Assembly: GCA_017622635.1 (NCBI GenBank)
Contig: JAGAQS010000010.1
Coordinates: forward strand, 1-24,367
DNA length: 24,367 nt
Direction of reading: 5' to 3'
Source of the DNA: Ruminococcus sp.
Lineage (GTDB): Bacteria > Bacillota > Clostridia > Oscillospirales > Ruminococcaceae
Under the pieces are notes generated by a model that worked only from the letters and a program-made list of their open reading frames with translations, made no database searches and was not told the origin of the DNA. Within the stretch, counting starts at the first letter, position 1, and each line of letters starts with the position of its first letter. Positions 7,767-16,358 of this stretch are shown one piece after another. The translations under genes were made by a program, and so were the position numbers.

Positions 7767-7922
7767 TTAATTTTTTGATACTGAATATAAAAATCCAATA
7801 GTCATAGCCAATTCGTCGATTACGGGTATTGAATCAGGGACAAAGAAGTTTATTATTGTTACAAGTCCCTTTAACTGCCATGGCAGAAAAGCATAAATAA
7901 CGGTTATTATAATAAGTGCCAT
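7767..7922 (-). CDS. Small hydrophobic protein, 51 aa
   Basis: A 51-codon gene easily missed because of its size. The product is mostly hydrophobic: a first segment MALIIITVIYAFLPW and a second around FFVPDSIPVIDELAMTIGFLY. The FVPDSIPVID stretch weakly recalls the core of DUF1232/YkvA proteins (typically D-x-IPD-x-IPV-x-G), but this is not enough for an assignment. Support for a real gene comes from GGGAGG at good spacing before ATG 7922, a plausible promoter upstream and a following small gene with its own strong ribosome site. It is likely membrane-associated; function unknown. Confidence 0.7.
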   Translation of the reverse strand: MALIIITVIYAFLPWQLKGLVTIINFFVPDSIPVIDELAMTIGFLYSVSKN

Positions 7923-7965
7923 TTAAACCTCCCTTGTTTTTCACCATGTTTAAATCACTGAAATA

Positions 7966-7994
7966 ATAATATCATATAAATCCAAAAATGTCTA
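7966..7994 (-). promoter_or_regulatory. Promoter of the small-gene pair
   Basis: On the minus strand TAGACA and TATTAT (each 5 of 6 consensus matches) are spaced by 17 bases, about 45 bp upstream of the 51-aa gene. Confidence 0.55.
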
Positions 7995-8057
7995 TTCCAA
8001 ACATTTCCTGAAAAATTTTTATTTTCATAACTGTTTCATATTGACAGAATTTTATAT

Positions 8058-8096
8058 AAAAAACTTCCTGTTATTTTATCATACCACAGGAAGTTT
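8058..8096 (-). terminator. Terminator after the TPM-like gene
   Basis: An 11-bp stem AAACTTCCTGT / ACAGGAAGTTT with a 14-base loop leads into a T run on the minus strand, about 20 bp after the stop of the gene at 8117-9031. Confidence 0.8.
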
Positions 8097-8116
8097 TACA
8101 TTATTTAAGCATATTA

Positions 8117-9031
8117 TTATCTGTGCCGTCCGCCACCGCCGTGACCACCGCTGTGACTGTGACCGCCTCCGCCACCGCTTCGGCTTCCGCCACCGCTGTT
8201 TGTTTCTATTTTGCGTTTTGTGGTGTAAGTACGGATAAATGAATCTGTTTTACGGTGGAAAACTGTTTTTTCGTGTTTTATGTATACGCTTGAATTCTGA
8301 CTTTTCTTGAATCTGTATCTGTGCTTTGTTACAAAATACACGATTAAGGCAGTTATAGTACCTATTAAAAGACAAGCAACAAGAATCACCAGATTGAATA
8401 CAATCGGTTTATTCTCCGAAACAACAAATTCACCGTTTTTCATAAACATATATTTCCCTGACGACTCGTCATGGTAATATTCAAGGGGATTTGGTTTTGT
8501 ATTTCCGTATGTTTTCAGTGTACTTAAAAATGCGTCAACAGCGTTTTCTATATCGTCGGAATATACCGTCTGCTGTGACGACGGAAGATATTTATTTATA
8601 TAGTCAAACATTCTGTCAATGTCTTTTTTATAAATCAGTACAGCCTTTCCGCTTGTTGATATGTAGTCATAAGCGGGAGATTTTCCCGACAAATCCATAT
8701 AATAGAATACACCGTCAGTATCTTCACCGTAAATCTCATCATAGAAGTCGTCGGCAAAACATTCAATTTCGTAGTCACTGCGGTACGGGTCATTTTTTCC
8801 TGCAATATATACGAATATGTTCATTTCCAGTTTTTCGGCTGTTTCCCGTACAAGTCCGGTTATTTCGTCGGAATTTTCCACAAGTCCCGTATTGTCGAGA
8901 ATACCGCTGTTTGCAGAATTGCCGTCAAAACCCTTTGCAACGTCTGTCTTTGCCGACGACTGCACAACAAGCAGTACTGCCATTAATATGACAAGTACGA
9001 TATTTATTATAATTAAAACGGATTTTTTCAT
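8117..9031 (-). CDS. TPM-domain-like membrane protein with Gly/His-rich tail
   Basis: A 304-residue membrane protein. An N-terminal hydrophobic anchor or uncleaved signal (residues 4-24) is followed by an extracytoplasmic domain whose pattern (GLVENSDEITGLVRETAEKLEMNIFVYIAG, then GVFYYMDLSGKS and YINKYLPS) fits the TPM/YgcG-like fold, then a second membrane helix (near 208-230) and a basic cytoplasmic part ending in an SGGGGGHSHSGGHGGGG-type tail. Gly/Ser-rich C-termini are common in this family; here the histidines could bind metal. Its ATG overlaps the stop of the upstream zinc-ribbon gene by one base (TAATG), so the two are translationally coupled and likely act together at the membrane. 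The exact function is unknown. Confidence 0.75.
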   Translation of the reverse strand: MKKSVLIIINIVLVILMAVLLVVQSSAKTDVAKGFDGNSANSGILDNTGLVENSDEITGLVRETAEKLEMNIFVYIAGKNDPYRSDYEIECFADDFYDEIYGEDTDGVFYYMDLSGKSPAYDYISTSGKAVLIYKKDIDRMFDYINKYLPSSQQTVYSDDIENAVDAFLSTLKTYGNTKPNPLEYYHDESSGKYMFMKNGEFVVSENKPIVFNLVILVACLLIGTITALIVYFVTKHRYRFKKSQNSSVYIKHEKTVFHRKTDSFIRTYTTKRKIETNSGGGSRSGGGGGHSHSGGHGGGGRHR

Positions 9032-10089
9032 TAAAGAAATGCACCCCCCAGAAGAAATCCCACAACCGCTACAGCCAGACCTATTGCAGTGCTGAAAAGT
9101 TTCAATTTTGTCTTGTCAAGAGGCGGAGTACCTGCGAGTTTTCCCGTCTGTCCGTTCATTGCAAATTCGTACATTTTGTCATTGTATTTATACGTCATGA
9201 ACCACACGGGCAACATTATATATTGCCACTTTGTACTCATTATATTATATGATTCACTGTTTACGGAAACAGAAGAATATCCCGTTATACTGTCATGTAC
9301 AAGTTTTCTTCCCGCTTCTGAAGCCCTTTCACGTATTCTCGGAAAAACGTCAGGCTTGTCAACGTCAAATTTATCGGCAAAAAAACCGCTGAAATATGAC
9401 ATTGAAAAATCTTTCAAATCATTGTAGTCATAAGGTTCTATTGACTCCATAAGCAAATCTTCAATCTTGCTTTCAGCGTCGGCAGGAATACCGTCCGCCG
9501 ATATGTCCGCCTGACGTATTACACTGAATTCCTTTGTTTCTGTATACCTGTAATCGCCCGATGTCCACGAACGTACCTGTTTGCCGATTGCACTGAGGTC
9601 TGCTTTCATATTACAGTCGGCAATCCAGAAAGGTACATAAAGTCCCGTCATTTTTTCAATCTGTTCCTGTGACTTGAAATCTTCGGGTATAAACCATTTG
9701 TCTTTTGTCCAGTCCTTAAAACAGTTTACGGCGTTTTCCCTTGTATACTGAAAACCTATTAATTTATCGGGTTTATATTTTCCCGTAAGTTTTCCTGCGA
9801 GTATTATCGGATTGTGACAGTAATAACAGAAAAGTGCGGTTTGCTGGTCGTCTGCCATTATGTCAGCACCACAGCTTGCACAGTGGTAAAGATTTGTATG
9901 CTCTTCAAAATTCTGCTGTTCCTGCAACTCCTCCGCACTCGGTGACGTGTTTTCCGTTTCAGCGTTTATTTCCTGCATTTCTTCAAGCGTAAATTCACTT
10001 GAACAGTATTCACAGCCGAATTTCTGCGTGTCGGGCATGAATTTCAGGTTGGCGTTACAGTTCGGACATTTATATTCTGTTGATTCCAA
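9031..10089 (-). CDS. Zinc-ribbon membrane protein (TFIIB-type ribbon)
   Basis: A 352-residue protein with two tetra-cysteine zinc ribbons: Cys8-x2-Cys11 with Cys26-x2-Cys29, and Cys70-x2-Cys73 with Cys88-x2-Cys91, separated by an acidic Glu/Gln-rich linker. A long soluble region follows (YVPFWIADCNMKADL and LPVWFMTYKYNDKMYEFAMNG are typical of the family), then a C-terminal membrane segment (about 330-352) ending the protein. The start codon is a TTG at 10087-10089, placed 10 bases after AAGGAG; the nearby ATG is out of frame and stops at once. Such proteins often sit next to TPM or SPFH membrane proteins, as here. The role is unknown; a metal-dependent membrane quality-control function is only a guess. 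Confidence 0.75.
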   Translation of the reverse strand: MESTEYKCPNCNANLKFMPDTQKFGCEYCSSEFTLEEMQEINAETENTSPSAEELQEQQNFEEHTNLYHCASCGADIMADDQQTALFCYYCHNPIILAGKLTGKYKPDKLIGFQYTRENAVNCFKDWTKDKWFIPEDFKSQEQIEKMTGLYVPFWIADCNMKADLSAIGKQVRSWTSGDYRYTETKEFSVIRQADISADGIPADAESKIEDLLMESIEPYDYNDLKDFSMSYFSGFFADKFDVDKPDVFPRIRERASEAGRKLVHDSITGYSSVSVNSESYNIMSTKWQYIMLPVWFMTYKYNDKMYEFAMNGQTGKLAGTPPLDKTKLKLFSTAIGLAVAVVGFLLGGAFL

Positions 10090-10122
10090 TTGATTTCATC
10101 TCCTTTTATTATTGCTTTTATA

Positions 10123-10151
10123 AATATACCATATTCGTAATTCTTTTGCAA
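10123..10151 (-). promoter_or_regulatory. Promoter of the zinc-ribbon/TPM pair
   Basis: The minus strand has TTGCAA, 17 bases, TATATT, with the -10 about 35 bp upstream of the TTG start. Confidence 0.5.
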
Positions 10152-10275
10152 TAGAAATCAATAAATATATTTTAATTTTTTCAGAATGAAACGTGAGATA
10201 ATGAGAGAAAGTGAGAAAAAATAAGAGAATTAAAGAGATTTTATGATATAGATTAAAAAAAAGTTGTTTTACCCC
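10152..10275. other. Gene-free spacer with purine-rich tract
   Basis: The spacer between the divergent zinc-ribbon and rplM promoters has no ORF. On the plus strand, 10195-10243 is almost pure purine/T with loosely repeated GAGA blocks about 8-10 bases apart, ending some 30 bp before the rplM -35. It might act as an upstream activating (UP-like) element, but this is not established. Confidence 0.4.
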
Positions 10276-10304
10276 TTGACAAACTGTTTTTTATCATGTA
10301 TAAT
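10276..10304 (+). promoter_or_regulatory. Consensus promoter of rplM-rpsI
   Basis: TTGACA, 17 bases, TATAAT on the plus strand: a full consensus match, as expected for a highly expressed ribosomal protein operon. Confidence 0.9.
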
Positions 10305-10310
10305 AATACC

Positions 10311-10390
10311 TGTCACTGCGTGGAAAACACGCCGGAAACCTCGCAAACTGCTGATTTACGCCGTTTGTGTTTCCGTTACCAATATTTTAC
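10311..10390 (+). ncRNA. Structured rplM leader (probable L13 autoregulatory leader)
   Basis: The roughly 95-base untranslated leader can fold into two hairpins: GCGTG-GAAAA-CACGC (10318-10332), and a longer one with CGGAAA/TTTCCG outside and CGCAAAC/GTTTGTG inside (10333-10375). The ribosome site AGGAGG (10391-10396) follows directly. Firmicutes rplM operons commonly carry an L13-binding leader in this position. The assignment rests on position and folding; I have not matched it to the Rfam L13 leader model. Confidence 0.55.
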
Positions 10391-10404
10391 AGGAGGAATT
10401 TTTT

Positions 10405-10833
10405 ATGTCAACTACACTGACAAAGCCTGCTGACGTAAAGCGTACATGGTATATCCTTGATGCAGAAGGACAGCCACTCGGACGTGTTGCAGCTAAGGCA
10501 GCTCATATTCTCAGAGGCAAACACAAGCCTACATTTACTCCCAACGTAGACTGCGGAGACCACGTTATTATTATTAACTGTGATAAGGCTATCCTTACAG
10601 GCAAGAAGCTTGAACAGAAAAAGTATTACTGGCATACAGGCTGGATTGGCGGTCTCAAGTCCATTTCTTACAAGGATATGATGGCTAATCAGGCAGACAG
10701 AGCTATGATGATTGCCGTAAATGGTATGCTTCCCAACAATACTCTCGGCAGAGCTCAGCTCAAGAGACTCAGAACTTACAAGGGTGCAGAACACAATCAG
10801 GCTGCTCAGAAACCCGTTGTTTACGAATATTAA
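10405..10833 (+). CDS. rplM: 50S ribosomal protein L13
   Basis: A 142-residue ribosomal protein of full family length. Recognisable L13 segments are RTWYILDAEGQPLGRVAAKAA, LRGKHKPTFTPNVDCGD, the late NGMLPNNTLGRAQLKRLRTY and the terminal HNQAAQKP. L13 binds 23S rRNA early in large-subunit assembly. The start is ATG 10405, which has AGGAGG 8 bases upstream; the frame is open back to 10264 but that part is promoter and leader. It is the first gene of the rplM-rpsI operon, 18 bp before rpsI, and is probably controlled through its leader. Confidence 0.98.
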   Translation: MSTTLTKPADVKRTWYILDAEGQPLGRVAAKAAHILRGKHKPTFTPNVDCGDHVIIINCDKAILTGKKLEQKKYYWHTGWIGGLKSISYKDMMANQADRAMMIAVNGMLPNNTLGRAQLKRLRTYKGAEHNQAAQKPVVYEY

Positions 10834-10851
10834 TAAAGGAGGCGCTTTAAA

Positions 10852-11253
10852 ATGTACGAATCAAAAGTTAAATACTACTACGGAACAGGCAGAAGAAAGC
10901 ACTCCGTTGCAAGAGTAAGAATCTATCCCGGTTCCGGTAACGTTACAATCAACGGCAGAGGTATCGACGATTATTTCGGTCTTGAAACTCTCAAGCTTAT
11001 CGCACGTCAGCCCCTCGCCCTTACAGATAACCTCGACAAGTTCGATATCGTTTGTACAGTTGCAGGCGGTGGCGTAACAGGTCAGGCTGGTGCAATCAGA
11101 CACGGTCTTTCAAGAGCATTACTTGAATTTGACCCCGAACTCCGCCCCACTCTCAAAAAGGCTGGTTTCCTCACCCGTGACCCGAGAATGAAGGAAAGAA
11201 AGAAGTACGGTCTCAAGGCTGCACGTCGTGCTCCTCAGTTCTCAAAGAGATAA
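10852..11253 (+). CDS. rpsI: 30S ribosomal protein S9
   Basis: A 133-residue protein with the S9 hallmarks: [21 protein letters not shown] near the start, [24 protein letters not shown] in the middle and the basic C-terminal tail ending APQFSKR, which in the ribosome reaches the P-site tRNA. The ribosome site AAAGGAGG lies before ATG 10852. The conserved rplM-rpsI pairing is intact, and a terminator follows about 40 bp after the stop. Confidence 0.98.
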   Translation: MYESKVKYYYGTGRRKHSVARVRIYPGSGNVTINGRGIDDYFGLETLKLIARQPLALTDNLDKFDIVCTVAGGGVTGQAGAIRHGLSRALLEFDPELRPTLKKAGFLTRDPRMKERKKYGLKAARRAPQFSKR

Positions 11254-11292
11254 TCAGACACCTATTATTTGGACAATCAAAAAAATACTTTT

Positions 11293-11326
11293 AATCGCTC
11301 TGTATTATGCAGAGCGATTTCTTTAA
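11293..11326 (+). terminator. Terminator of rplM-rpsI
   Basis: A 10-bp stem AATCGCTCTG / CAGAGCGATT with a 7-base loop is followed by TTCTTT. The tail is less T-rich than in the other terminators of the window. Confidence 0.75.
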
Positions 11327-11472
11327 GTAGATTAAACAATGTCACTTAAATTCTGTAAATTCAAATTCACACCCAAAACAACACCCAAAGATTATTTTAA
11401 TATAAGTATTTCAATACACTTTCCTATATCCTTACGGTTCTGTTTATAAGTGGAATGACCATAAAATAAAAG

Positions 11473-11493
11473 GGACGGTTTTAAAAACCGTCC
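11473..11493 (-). terminator. Terminator of the heat-shock operon
   Basis: GGACGGTT / AACCGTCC forms a stem over a short T/A loop, about 5 bp after the dnaJ stop on the minus strand. A run of seven Ts follows on the plus side; the minus-strand exit is CCCTTTTATTTT, so it may work in both directions. Confidence 0.75.
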
Positions 11494-11498
11494 TTTTT

Positions 11499-12653
11499 TT
11501 ACAGGTCAAATTTTTTCTTGAGTTTTTCAAAGAAACTCTGACGTTTTGCATAGTTCTTTTCTGATAAAGATGCTTCAAATTCTTTAAGCAGGTCTTTTTG
11601 TTTTTTAGTAAGATTTTTCGGAACTTCAACGTAAATCTTGACATACTGGTTTCCTCTGTCTGTACGGTGAAGTTTTTTTACCCCCTTGCCTTTCAGACGG
11701 AAAACAGTACCCGTCTGAGTTCCCTCACTGATATTGTACTTTACATCTCCGTCAATAGTAGGAACGGTTATTTCAGCACCGAGAACAGCTTCCATATAAG
11801 TAACGGGAATATCGCAATGTATATCAAATCCCTCACGTCTGAAAATGGGGTGAGACTTTACAGATACAGTTATAAGAAGGTCACCCGAAGGTCCTCCGTT
11901 CACACCGCAGTCACCCTGACCGCTGAGACGCATTGGCTGACCGTCGGCAATACCTGCCGGAATATCAACCGAAACTGTTTTCTGTACTCTGAGTCTGCCC
12001 ACACCGTGACATTTCTGACAGGGATTTTTTATAATTTTACCCTTGCCTGAACAGTGCGGACACGGTTTTGTTGAGGAAATAGCACCGAAAGGTGTACGCT
12101 GAGTTGTTTTTACAGAACCACGTCCCTGACAGTCCGGACATATTTCCGAACTTGACGCACCGTCCGCACCCGTACCCTTACAGGAATCACATACACTCAT
12201 ACGGTTTATTTTTATTTCCTTTTTTATACCATTGCAAGCGTCCATAAAGTTGATAATAACGGACTCCTGAATGTCTGCACCACGTCTTGGAGCATTGGCG
12301 TTTGAACGTGTGCTTCCTCCGCCAAATCCGAAACCGCCGAATATATTATCAAATATATCACCGAAATCACCGAAACCGCCCATTCCGCTGAAACCGTCCA
12401 TTCCACCGCCACCGCTGTAACTTGGGTCTACTCCTGCGTGTCCGAACTGGTCGTAACGTTTTCTTTTTTCGGGGTCTGAAAGTACTTCATTAGCCTCGTT
12501 TATTTCCTGAAACTTTTCAACATATGAGGGGTCATCGGGGTGTAAGTCGGGGTGATTTTCCCTTGCTTTCTTTCTGAAAGCCTTTTTTATTTCGTCCTCT
12601 GTAGCACCTTTCTGTATGCCGAGGACTTCATAGTAATCTCTTTTTTCAGCCAT
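11499..12653 (-). CDS. dnaJ: Chaperone DnaJ (Hsp40)
   Basis: A 384-residue co-chaperone that delivers unfolded protein to DnaK and stimulates its ATPase. It has an N-terminal J domain with HPD at residues 34-36, a Gly/Phe-rich region (GGGGMDGFSGMGGFGDFGDIF), and a zinc-binding domain with all four CxxCxGxG repeats (CDSCKGTG, CPDCQGRG, CPHCSGKG, CQKCHGVG). The two C-terminal substrate-binding beta domains follow (from TVSVDIPAGI), then a Lys-rich end. The start is ATG 12653 with GGAGAAG upstream; the extra 16 codons back to 12701 are spacer. It is the last gene of hrcA-grpE-dnaK-dnaJ. Confidence 0.97.
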   Translation of the reverse strand: MAEKRDYYEVLGIQKGATEDEIKKAFRKKARENHPDLHPDDPSYVEKFQEINEANEVLSDPEKRKRYDQFGHAGVDPSYSGGGGMDGFSGMGGFGDFGDIFDNIFGGFGFGGGSTRSNANAPRRGADIQESVIINFMDACNGIKKEIKINRMSVCDSCKGTGADGASSSEICPDCQGRGSVKTTQRTPFGAISSTKPCPHCSGKGKIIKNPCQKCHGVGRLRVQKTVSVDIPAGIADGQPMRLSGQGDCGVNGGPSGDLLITVSVKSHPIFRREGFDIHCDIPVTYMEAVLGAEITVPTIDGDVKYNISEGTQTGTVFRLKGKGVKKLHRTDRGNQYVKIYVEVPKNLTKKQKDLLKEFEASLSEKNYAKRQSFFEKLKKKFDL

Positions 12654-12698
12654 AATACTTCTCCATTCTGAAGTTATCCAAATATTCCATATAAACAC

Positions 12699-12728
12699 CA
12701 CAAGGGCGAAAGAAATTTCCGCCCCGTG
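12699..12728 (-). other. Hairpin between dnaK and dnaJ
   Basis: A GC-rich inverted repeat, GGGCG/CGCCC extended by CAC/GTG across one mismatch on each side, lies in the dnaK-dnaJ gap. It has no T run after it on the minus strand, so it is not a full terminator. It could be an RNA-processing or stability element, or a partial attenuator lowering dnaJ relative to dnaK. Confidence 0.5.
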
Positions 12729-12748
12729 ATATAATATTTATTTTTTTA

Positions 12749-14602
12749 TCAGACCTCTGTGAAATCAGCATCAACAACGCCGTCATCATCTGAAGAATTG
12801 TTCTGCTGTTCAGAAGCTTCTTTTGTGAACTGTGATGGGTCAATTCCCTCTGCACCGTTGGGGTTAGCCTGCTGGTAAACCTTTGCGGAAAGGTCGTAAA
12901 AAGCTTTCTGGAGTTCTTCCTTGAGTGACTTTATTTCACTTGCATTGTTAGCCTCAATAGCGGACTTGAGTGATGCACACTTGCTTTCGATATTTGCCTT
13001 TTCGTCTGCGGAAACCTTGTCACCAAAATCTGTGAGTGCCTTTTCACACTGGAATACGAGGTTTTCAGCTTCGTTCTTTGTGTCAACTTCTTCACGACGC
13101 TTTTTATCCTCTGCCGCATACTGTTCAGCTTCCTTTACAGCCTTGTCGATATCGTCCTTGGACATATTTGTTGAAGCTGTGATTGAGATATTCTGTTCCT
13201 TGCCTGTTCCCAAATCCTTTGCGGAAACGTGAACAATACCGTTCTGGTCGATATCGAAAGTAACTTCAATCTGGGGGATTCCTCTCGGAGCGGGAGCGAT
13301 ACCGTCAAGACGGAAAGTACCGAGCTGTTTGTTGTCCTTTGCGAACTCACGTTCACCCTGAAGTACGTTGATATCAACGGCAGGCTGATTGTCTGCATAT
13401 GTTGAGAACACCTGTGACTTCTTTGTAGGAATTGTTGTATTTCTTTCAATCATTCTTGTGCATACACCGCCTGCTGTCTCGATACCGAGTGAAAGCGGAG
13501 TAACATCAAGGAGGAGGAGACCGTTTTTAACGTCACCGCCGAGTACACCGCCCTGATATGCAGCACCGAGTGCAACACATTCGTCGGGGTTGATGCCCTT
13601 GAACGGGTCTTTGCCGATAAGCTTCTTTACTGCGTCCTGAACAGCAGGGATTCTTGATGAACCACCAACCATAAGAACCTTGTTGAGTTCTGATGCACTA
13701 AGACCACTATCACTGAGTGCCTGCTTTACAGGTCCCATTGTAGCTTCAACGAGGTCTGCTGTGAGTTCGTTGAACATAGCACGTGTAAGAGTGAGGTCAA
13801 GGTGTTTCGGAGTGCCTGTAGCGTCTACAGTGATGAACGGGATATTTATATTTGAAGTTGTTGTTGAAGAAAGTTCAATCTTTGACTTTTCAGCAGCGTC
13901 TTTAAGCCTCTGAGCAGCCATCTTGTCAGCTGAGAGGTCAACGCCCTCTGCCTTTTTAAATTCTTCAACCATCCAGTTTATAATTCTCTGGTCGAAATCG
14001 TCACCGCCGAGGTGGTTGTTACCTGCTGTAGCGAGAACCTGCTGAACATCTTCGCCCATTTCAATAATCGAAACGTCGAACGTACCACCGCCGAGGTCGT
14101 AAACCATAACAGTCTGTTCTTCTTCCTTGTCGATACCATATGAAAGAGCTGCGGCTGTAGGTTCGTTGATAATACGCTTTACAGTAAGACCTGCAATCTG
14201 TCCTGCGTCCTTTGTAGCCTGTCTCTGTGAGTCTGTGAAGTAAGCAGGAACTGTGATAACGGCTTCTGTAACAGGTTCACCGATATATGCTTCAGCGTCA
14301 GCCTTGAGTTTCTGGAGAACCATGGCGGAAATTTCCTGAGGAGTATATTTTTTACCGTCAATTTCAACCTTGTAATCAGAACCCATATGTCTTTTGATAG
14401 AAGAAACAGTTCTGTCGTGGTTTGTGATTGCCTGTCTCTTTGCAACCTGACCGACAAGTCTTTCACCGTTGTTTGTGAAAGCAACGACTGACGGTGTTGT
14501 TCTTGCACCCTCGCTGTTCGGGATAACTACAGCGTTACCGCCTTCCATAACAGCTACACAAGAGTTTGTTGTACCTAAGTCAATACCGATAATTTTTCCC
14601 AT
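12749..14602 (-). CDS. dnaK: Chaperone DnaK (Hsp70)
   Basis: A 617-residue ATP-dependent chaperone, full length. The nucleotide-binding domain shows [13 protein letters not shown] at the N-terminus, then [29 protein letters not shown] and [14 protein letters not shown]. The hydrophobic linker [15 protein letters not shown] leads into the substrate-binding beta domain, followed by a helical lid and the disordered acidic tail [13 protein letters not shown]. Like other Gram-positive DnaKs it lacks the extra segment of proteobacterial DnaK near the N-terminus. The ribosome site AGGAGG is at good spacing. It lies between grpE and dnaJ in the CIRCE-controlled operon. Confidence 0.98.
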   Translation of the reverse strand: MGKIIGIDLGTTNSCVAVMEGGNAVVIPNSEGARTTPSVVAFTNNGERLVGQVAKRQAITNHDRTVSSIKRHMGSDYKVEIDGKKYTPQEISAMVLQKLKADAEAYIGEPVTEAVITVPAYFTDSQRQATKDAGQIAGLTVKRIINEPTAAALSYGIDKEEEQTVMVYDLGGGTFDVSIIEMGEDVQQVLATAGNNHLGGDDFDQRIINWMVEEFKKAEGVDLSADKMAAQRLKDAAEKSKIELSSTTTSNINIPFITVDATGTPKHLDLTLTRAMFNELTADLVEATMGPVKQALSDSGLSASELNKVLMVGGSSRIPAVQDAVKKLIGKDPFKGINPDECVALGAAYQGGVLGGDVKNGLLLLDVTPLSLGIETAGGVCTRMIERNTTIPTKKSQVFSTYADNQPAVDINVLQGEREFAKDNKQLGTFRLDGIAPAPRGIPQIEVTFDIDQNGIVHVSAKDLGTGKEQNISITASTNMSKDDIDKAVKEAEQYAAEDKKRREEVDTKNEAENLVFQCEKALTDFGDKVSADEKANIESKCASLKSAIEANNASEIKSLKEELQKAFYDLSAKVYQQANPNGAEGIDPSQFTKEASEQQNNSSDDDGVVDADFTEV

Positions 14603-14646
14603 AATAAATTCCTCCTAAGAAAATATAATCTTTGTAAGTTTGTGAA

Positions 14647-15204
14647 TTATATTGCAACCGCAACCATTGCGGGTCTTATAAGCTTGTCACCGATTTTATA
14701 GCCTTTCTGGAAAACGGTACATATATGATTTGAAGCATAGTCCGTGCCGTCCTGCTGGCTTATGGCGTTGTGAATGTTGGGGTCAAATTCAGCACCGAGT
14801 GCCTCGACTTCCGTTACATTCATTTTATTGAGGAAGTCTTTAAGCTGATTGAAAATCATAACCATACCGTTTTTGAAATTTTCGTCGGCACATTCCGCCT
14901 CAATCGAACGTTCAAAACTGTCGATAACGGGGAGAAGATTTTCAATGCACTTTGCAGAAGCATTGCTGTAAGTTTCTGTCTTTTCCTTTGCCGTACGTTT
15001 GCGGTAGTTGTCATATTCTGCAAAGAGTCTTATATATTTGTTGTTTGCCTCATTGAGAGCGTCCTCAAGAGCCGCATACTCTGTAGCGGTATCGTTGTAC
15101 TCACTTACAGCGTCATCTTCGTCTGTAGTTTCTTTCAGAGATTCTTCGTTGATATCCTCAGCGGATTCTTCAACGGTTTCTTCTGTATTTTTATTCTCGT
15201 CCAT
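14647..15204 (-). CDS. grpE: Nucleotide exchange factor GrpE
   Basis: A 185-residue protein that releases ADP from DnaK. The N-terminal ~45 residues are acidic and disordered (ENKNTEETVEESAED), followed by a long coiled-coil helix (YAALEDALNEANNKYIRLFAEYDNYRKRTAKEK) and the compact beta domain with EFDPNIHNAI and the conserved end VFQKGYKIGDKLIRPAMVAVA. A strong AAAGGAG ribosome site precedes the start. It lies 24 bp after hrcA and 44 bp before dnaK in the same operon. Confidence 0.97.
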   Translation of the reverse strand: MDENKNTEETVEESAEDINEESLKETTDEDDAVSEYNDTATEYAALEDALNEANNKYIRLFAEYDNYRKRTAKEKTETYSNASAKCIENLLPVIDSFERSIEAECADENFKNGMVMIFNQLKDFLNKMNVTEVEALGAEFDPNIHNAISQQDGTDYASNHICTVFQKGYKIGDKLIRPAMVAVAI

Positions 15205-15228
15205 CGCTGATGCTCCTTTCTTTAACTG

Positions 15229-16275
15229 CTAATCTGTGTCGGCAGTTGTGTCTGTTACTATAATATCTTCATCATCTCCGGACATCAGATAAGAGATTTT
15301 CTGTGTCAGGTATTCAATGTAAGGAATTATTTTTTTGTAGTCAACACGCATAGGACCTATAATTCCGAGTGAACCGGCTTCCTTGTTGCCCTTGCGGTAT
15401 TTTGAAACAATAAGACTTGAATTTCCTATAGCAAAGCTGTCTGTTTCGGAACTGAACTTAACCTGAATACCGCTAAAAGTTTCTTCAAGCAAATCGGCAA
15501 GTCCGTTTTTGTGTTCAATAAACCTGACAACTTCCATTTTGTCGAGTTCGTCGCATGAAAGAAGTTTTTCACTTCCGCTTACTGTAAGTTCCTGCTGACG
15601 CAAATCTTCCGAAAGTTCACAAAGTCCCATAACAAGCGGAGAGAGCGACACCATATAAGCACTTACTGCCGCAACCATTTTGTCGAACATTTCTTCTGAA
15701 AGTTCCTCAACAGAAACACCGCTGAGGTTTTCTTCTATATAATGTGTAAAAAATTCAAGCTGTTCATGGTTGAGGTCAAATTCAAGCCTGCAAGCCTTGT
15801 TTTTTATGCTTCCGTTTGAAGTTATCAGCAGAATAACATAAAGTCTTTTACCTGTGGGGATAACCTCAACTTTTGAAATCACCGAAAATCTCGGTACAGA
15901 ATTTGTAACCACTGCCGCACACTGTGTAATTTCGGTAAGAGCCGCAGCGGCGTTCTGTATAAGAAGTTCTTCGGGAGTATCCTTACCGCCCAGCATTTTA
16001 TCGAGACGGCACTTTTCCTCATCGGACAATGCCGACGGGTTCATAAGTTCGTCTATATACAGTCTGTAACCTGCGAAAGTAGGTATTCTGCCTGCGGAGG
16101 TGTGAGGCTGTTCGAGATAGCCGAGCTGTTCAAGAGTCGCCATGTCATTTCTGATAGTTGCGGCGGAAACATTTATATTGTCAAGCTTAGAGATTGCTTT
16201 TGAGCCGACGGGTTCACCTGTTCTGATGTATTCGTCAACCACAGCAGCGAGTATTTTCAGCTTTCTGCTGTTCAC
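15229..16275 (-). CDS. hrcA: Heat-inducible transcription repressor HrcA
   Basis: A 348-residue repressor of class I heat-shock genes, which needs the GroE chaperonin to fold in its active form. The N-terminal winged helix contains VSAATIRNDMATLEQLGYLEQPHTSAGR, the family's DNA-binding signature, followed by IPTFAGYRLYIDELM. The rest is the GAF-like dimer region ending with SLGIIGPMRVDYKKIIPYIEYL. The start codon is GTG (16273-16275), with GAAAGG 11 bases upstream. As the first gene of its operon, directly behind a CIRCE element, it is autoregulated. groESL is not in the window. Confidence 0.97.
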   Translation of the reverse strand: MNSRKLKILAAVVDEYIRTGEPVGSKAISKLDNINVSAATIRNDMATLEQLGYLEQPHTSAGRIPTFAGYRLYIDELMNPSALSDEEKCRLDKMLGGKDTPEELLIQNAAAALTEITQCAAVVTNSVPRFSVISKVEVIPTGKRLYVILLITSNGSIKNKACRLEFDLNHEQLEFFTHYIEENLSGVSVEELSEEMFDKMVAAVSAYMVSLSPLVMGLCELSEDLRQQELTVSGSEKLLSCDELDKMEVVRFIEHKNGLADLLEETFSGIQVKFSSETDSFAIGNSSLIVSKYRKGNKEAGSLGIIGPMRVDYKKIIPYIEYLTQKISYLMSGDDEDIIVTDTTADTD

Positions 16276-16298
16276 GGTTTACACAACCTTTCGCTTAT

Positions 16299-16325
16299 TT
16301 AGCACTCCCACTCTTTGAGTGCTAA
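16299..16325 (-). promoter_or_regulatory. CIRCE operator (HrcA binding site)
   Basis: The sequence TTAGCACTC-N9-GAGTGCTAA is a perfect match to the CIRCE consensus. It begins 4 bp downstream of the -10 and so covers the transcription start, where bound HrcA blocks RNA polymerase until heat stress titrates GroEL away. Confidence 0.98.
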
Positions 16326-16329
16326 GTAT

Positions 16330-16358
16330 AATTTATCACTATTATTTCACTTTGTCAA
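16330..16358 (-). promoter_or_regulatory. Promoter of the hrcA operon
   Basis: The minus strand has TTGACA, 17 bases, TAAATT. The -35 is perfect, the -10 is weak (4 of 6), and CIRCE follows immediately. Confidence 0.8.

Noticed and set aside
10264..10404. N-terminal extension of rplM back to 10264
   Set aside because: This part overlaps the promoter and leader; L13 begins at ATG 10405 after AGGAGG with normal family length.
11339..11449. Plus-strand 36-codon ORF after rpsI with a TPKTTPK stretch, considered as an integrase tail or attachment-site scar because elements can insert after rpsI
   Set aside because: There is no ribosome site, no repeat of the rpsI 3' end in the spacer, and no recombinase gene; it is treated as plain spacer.
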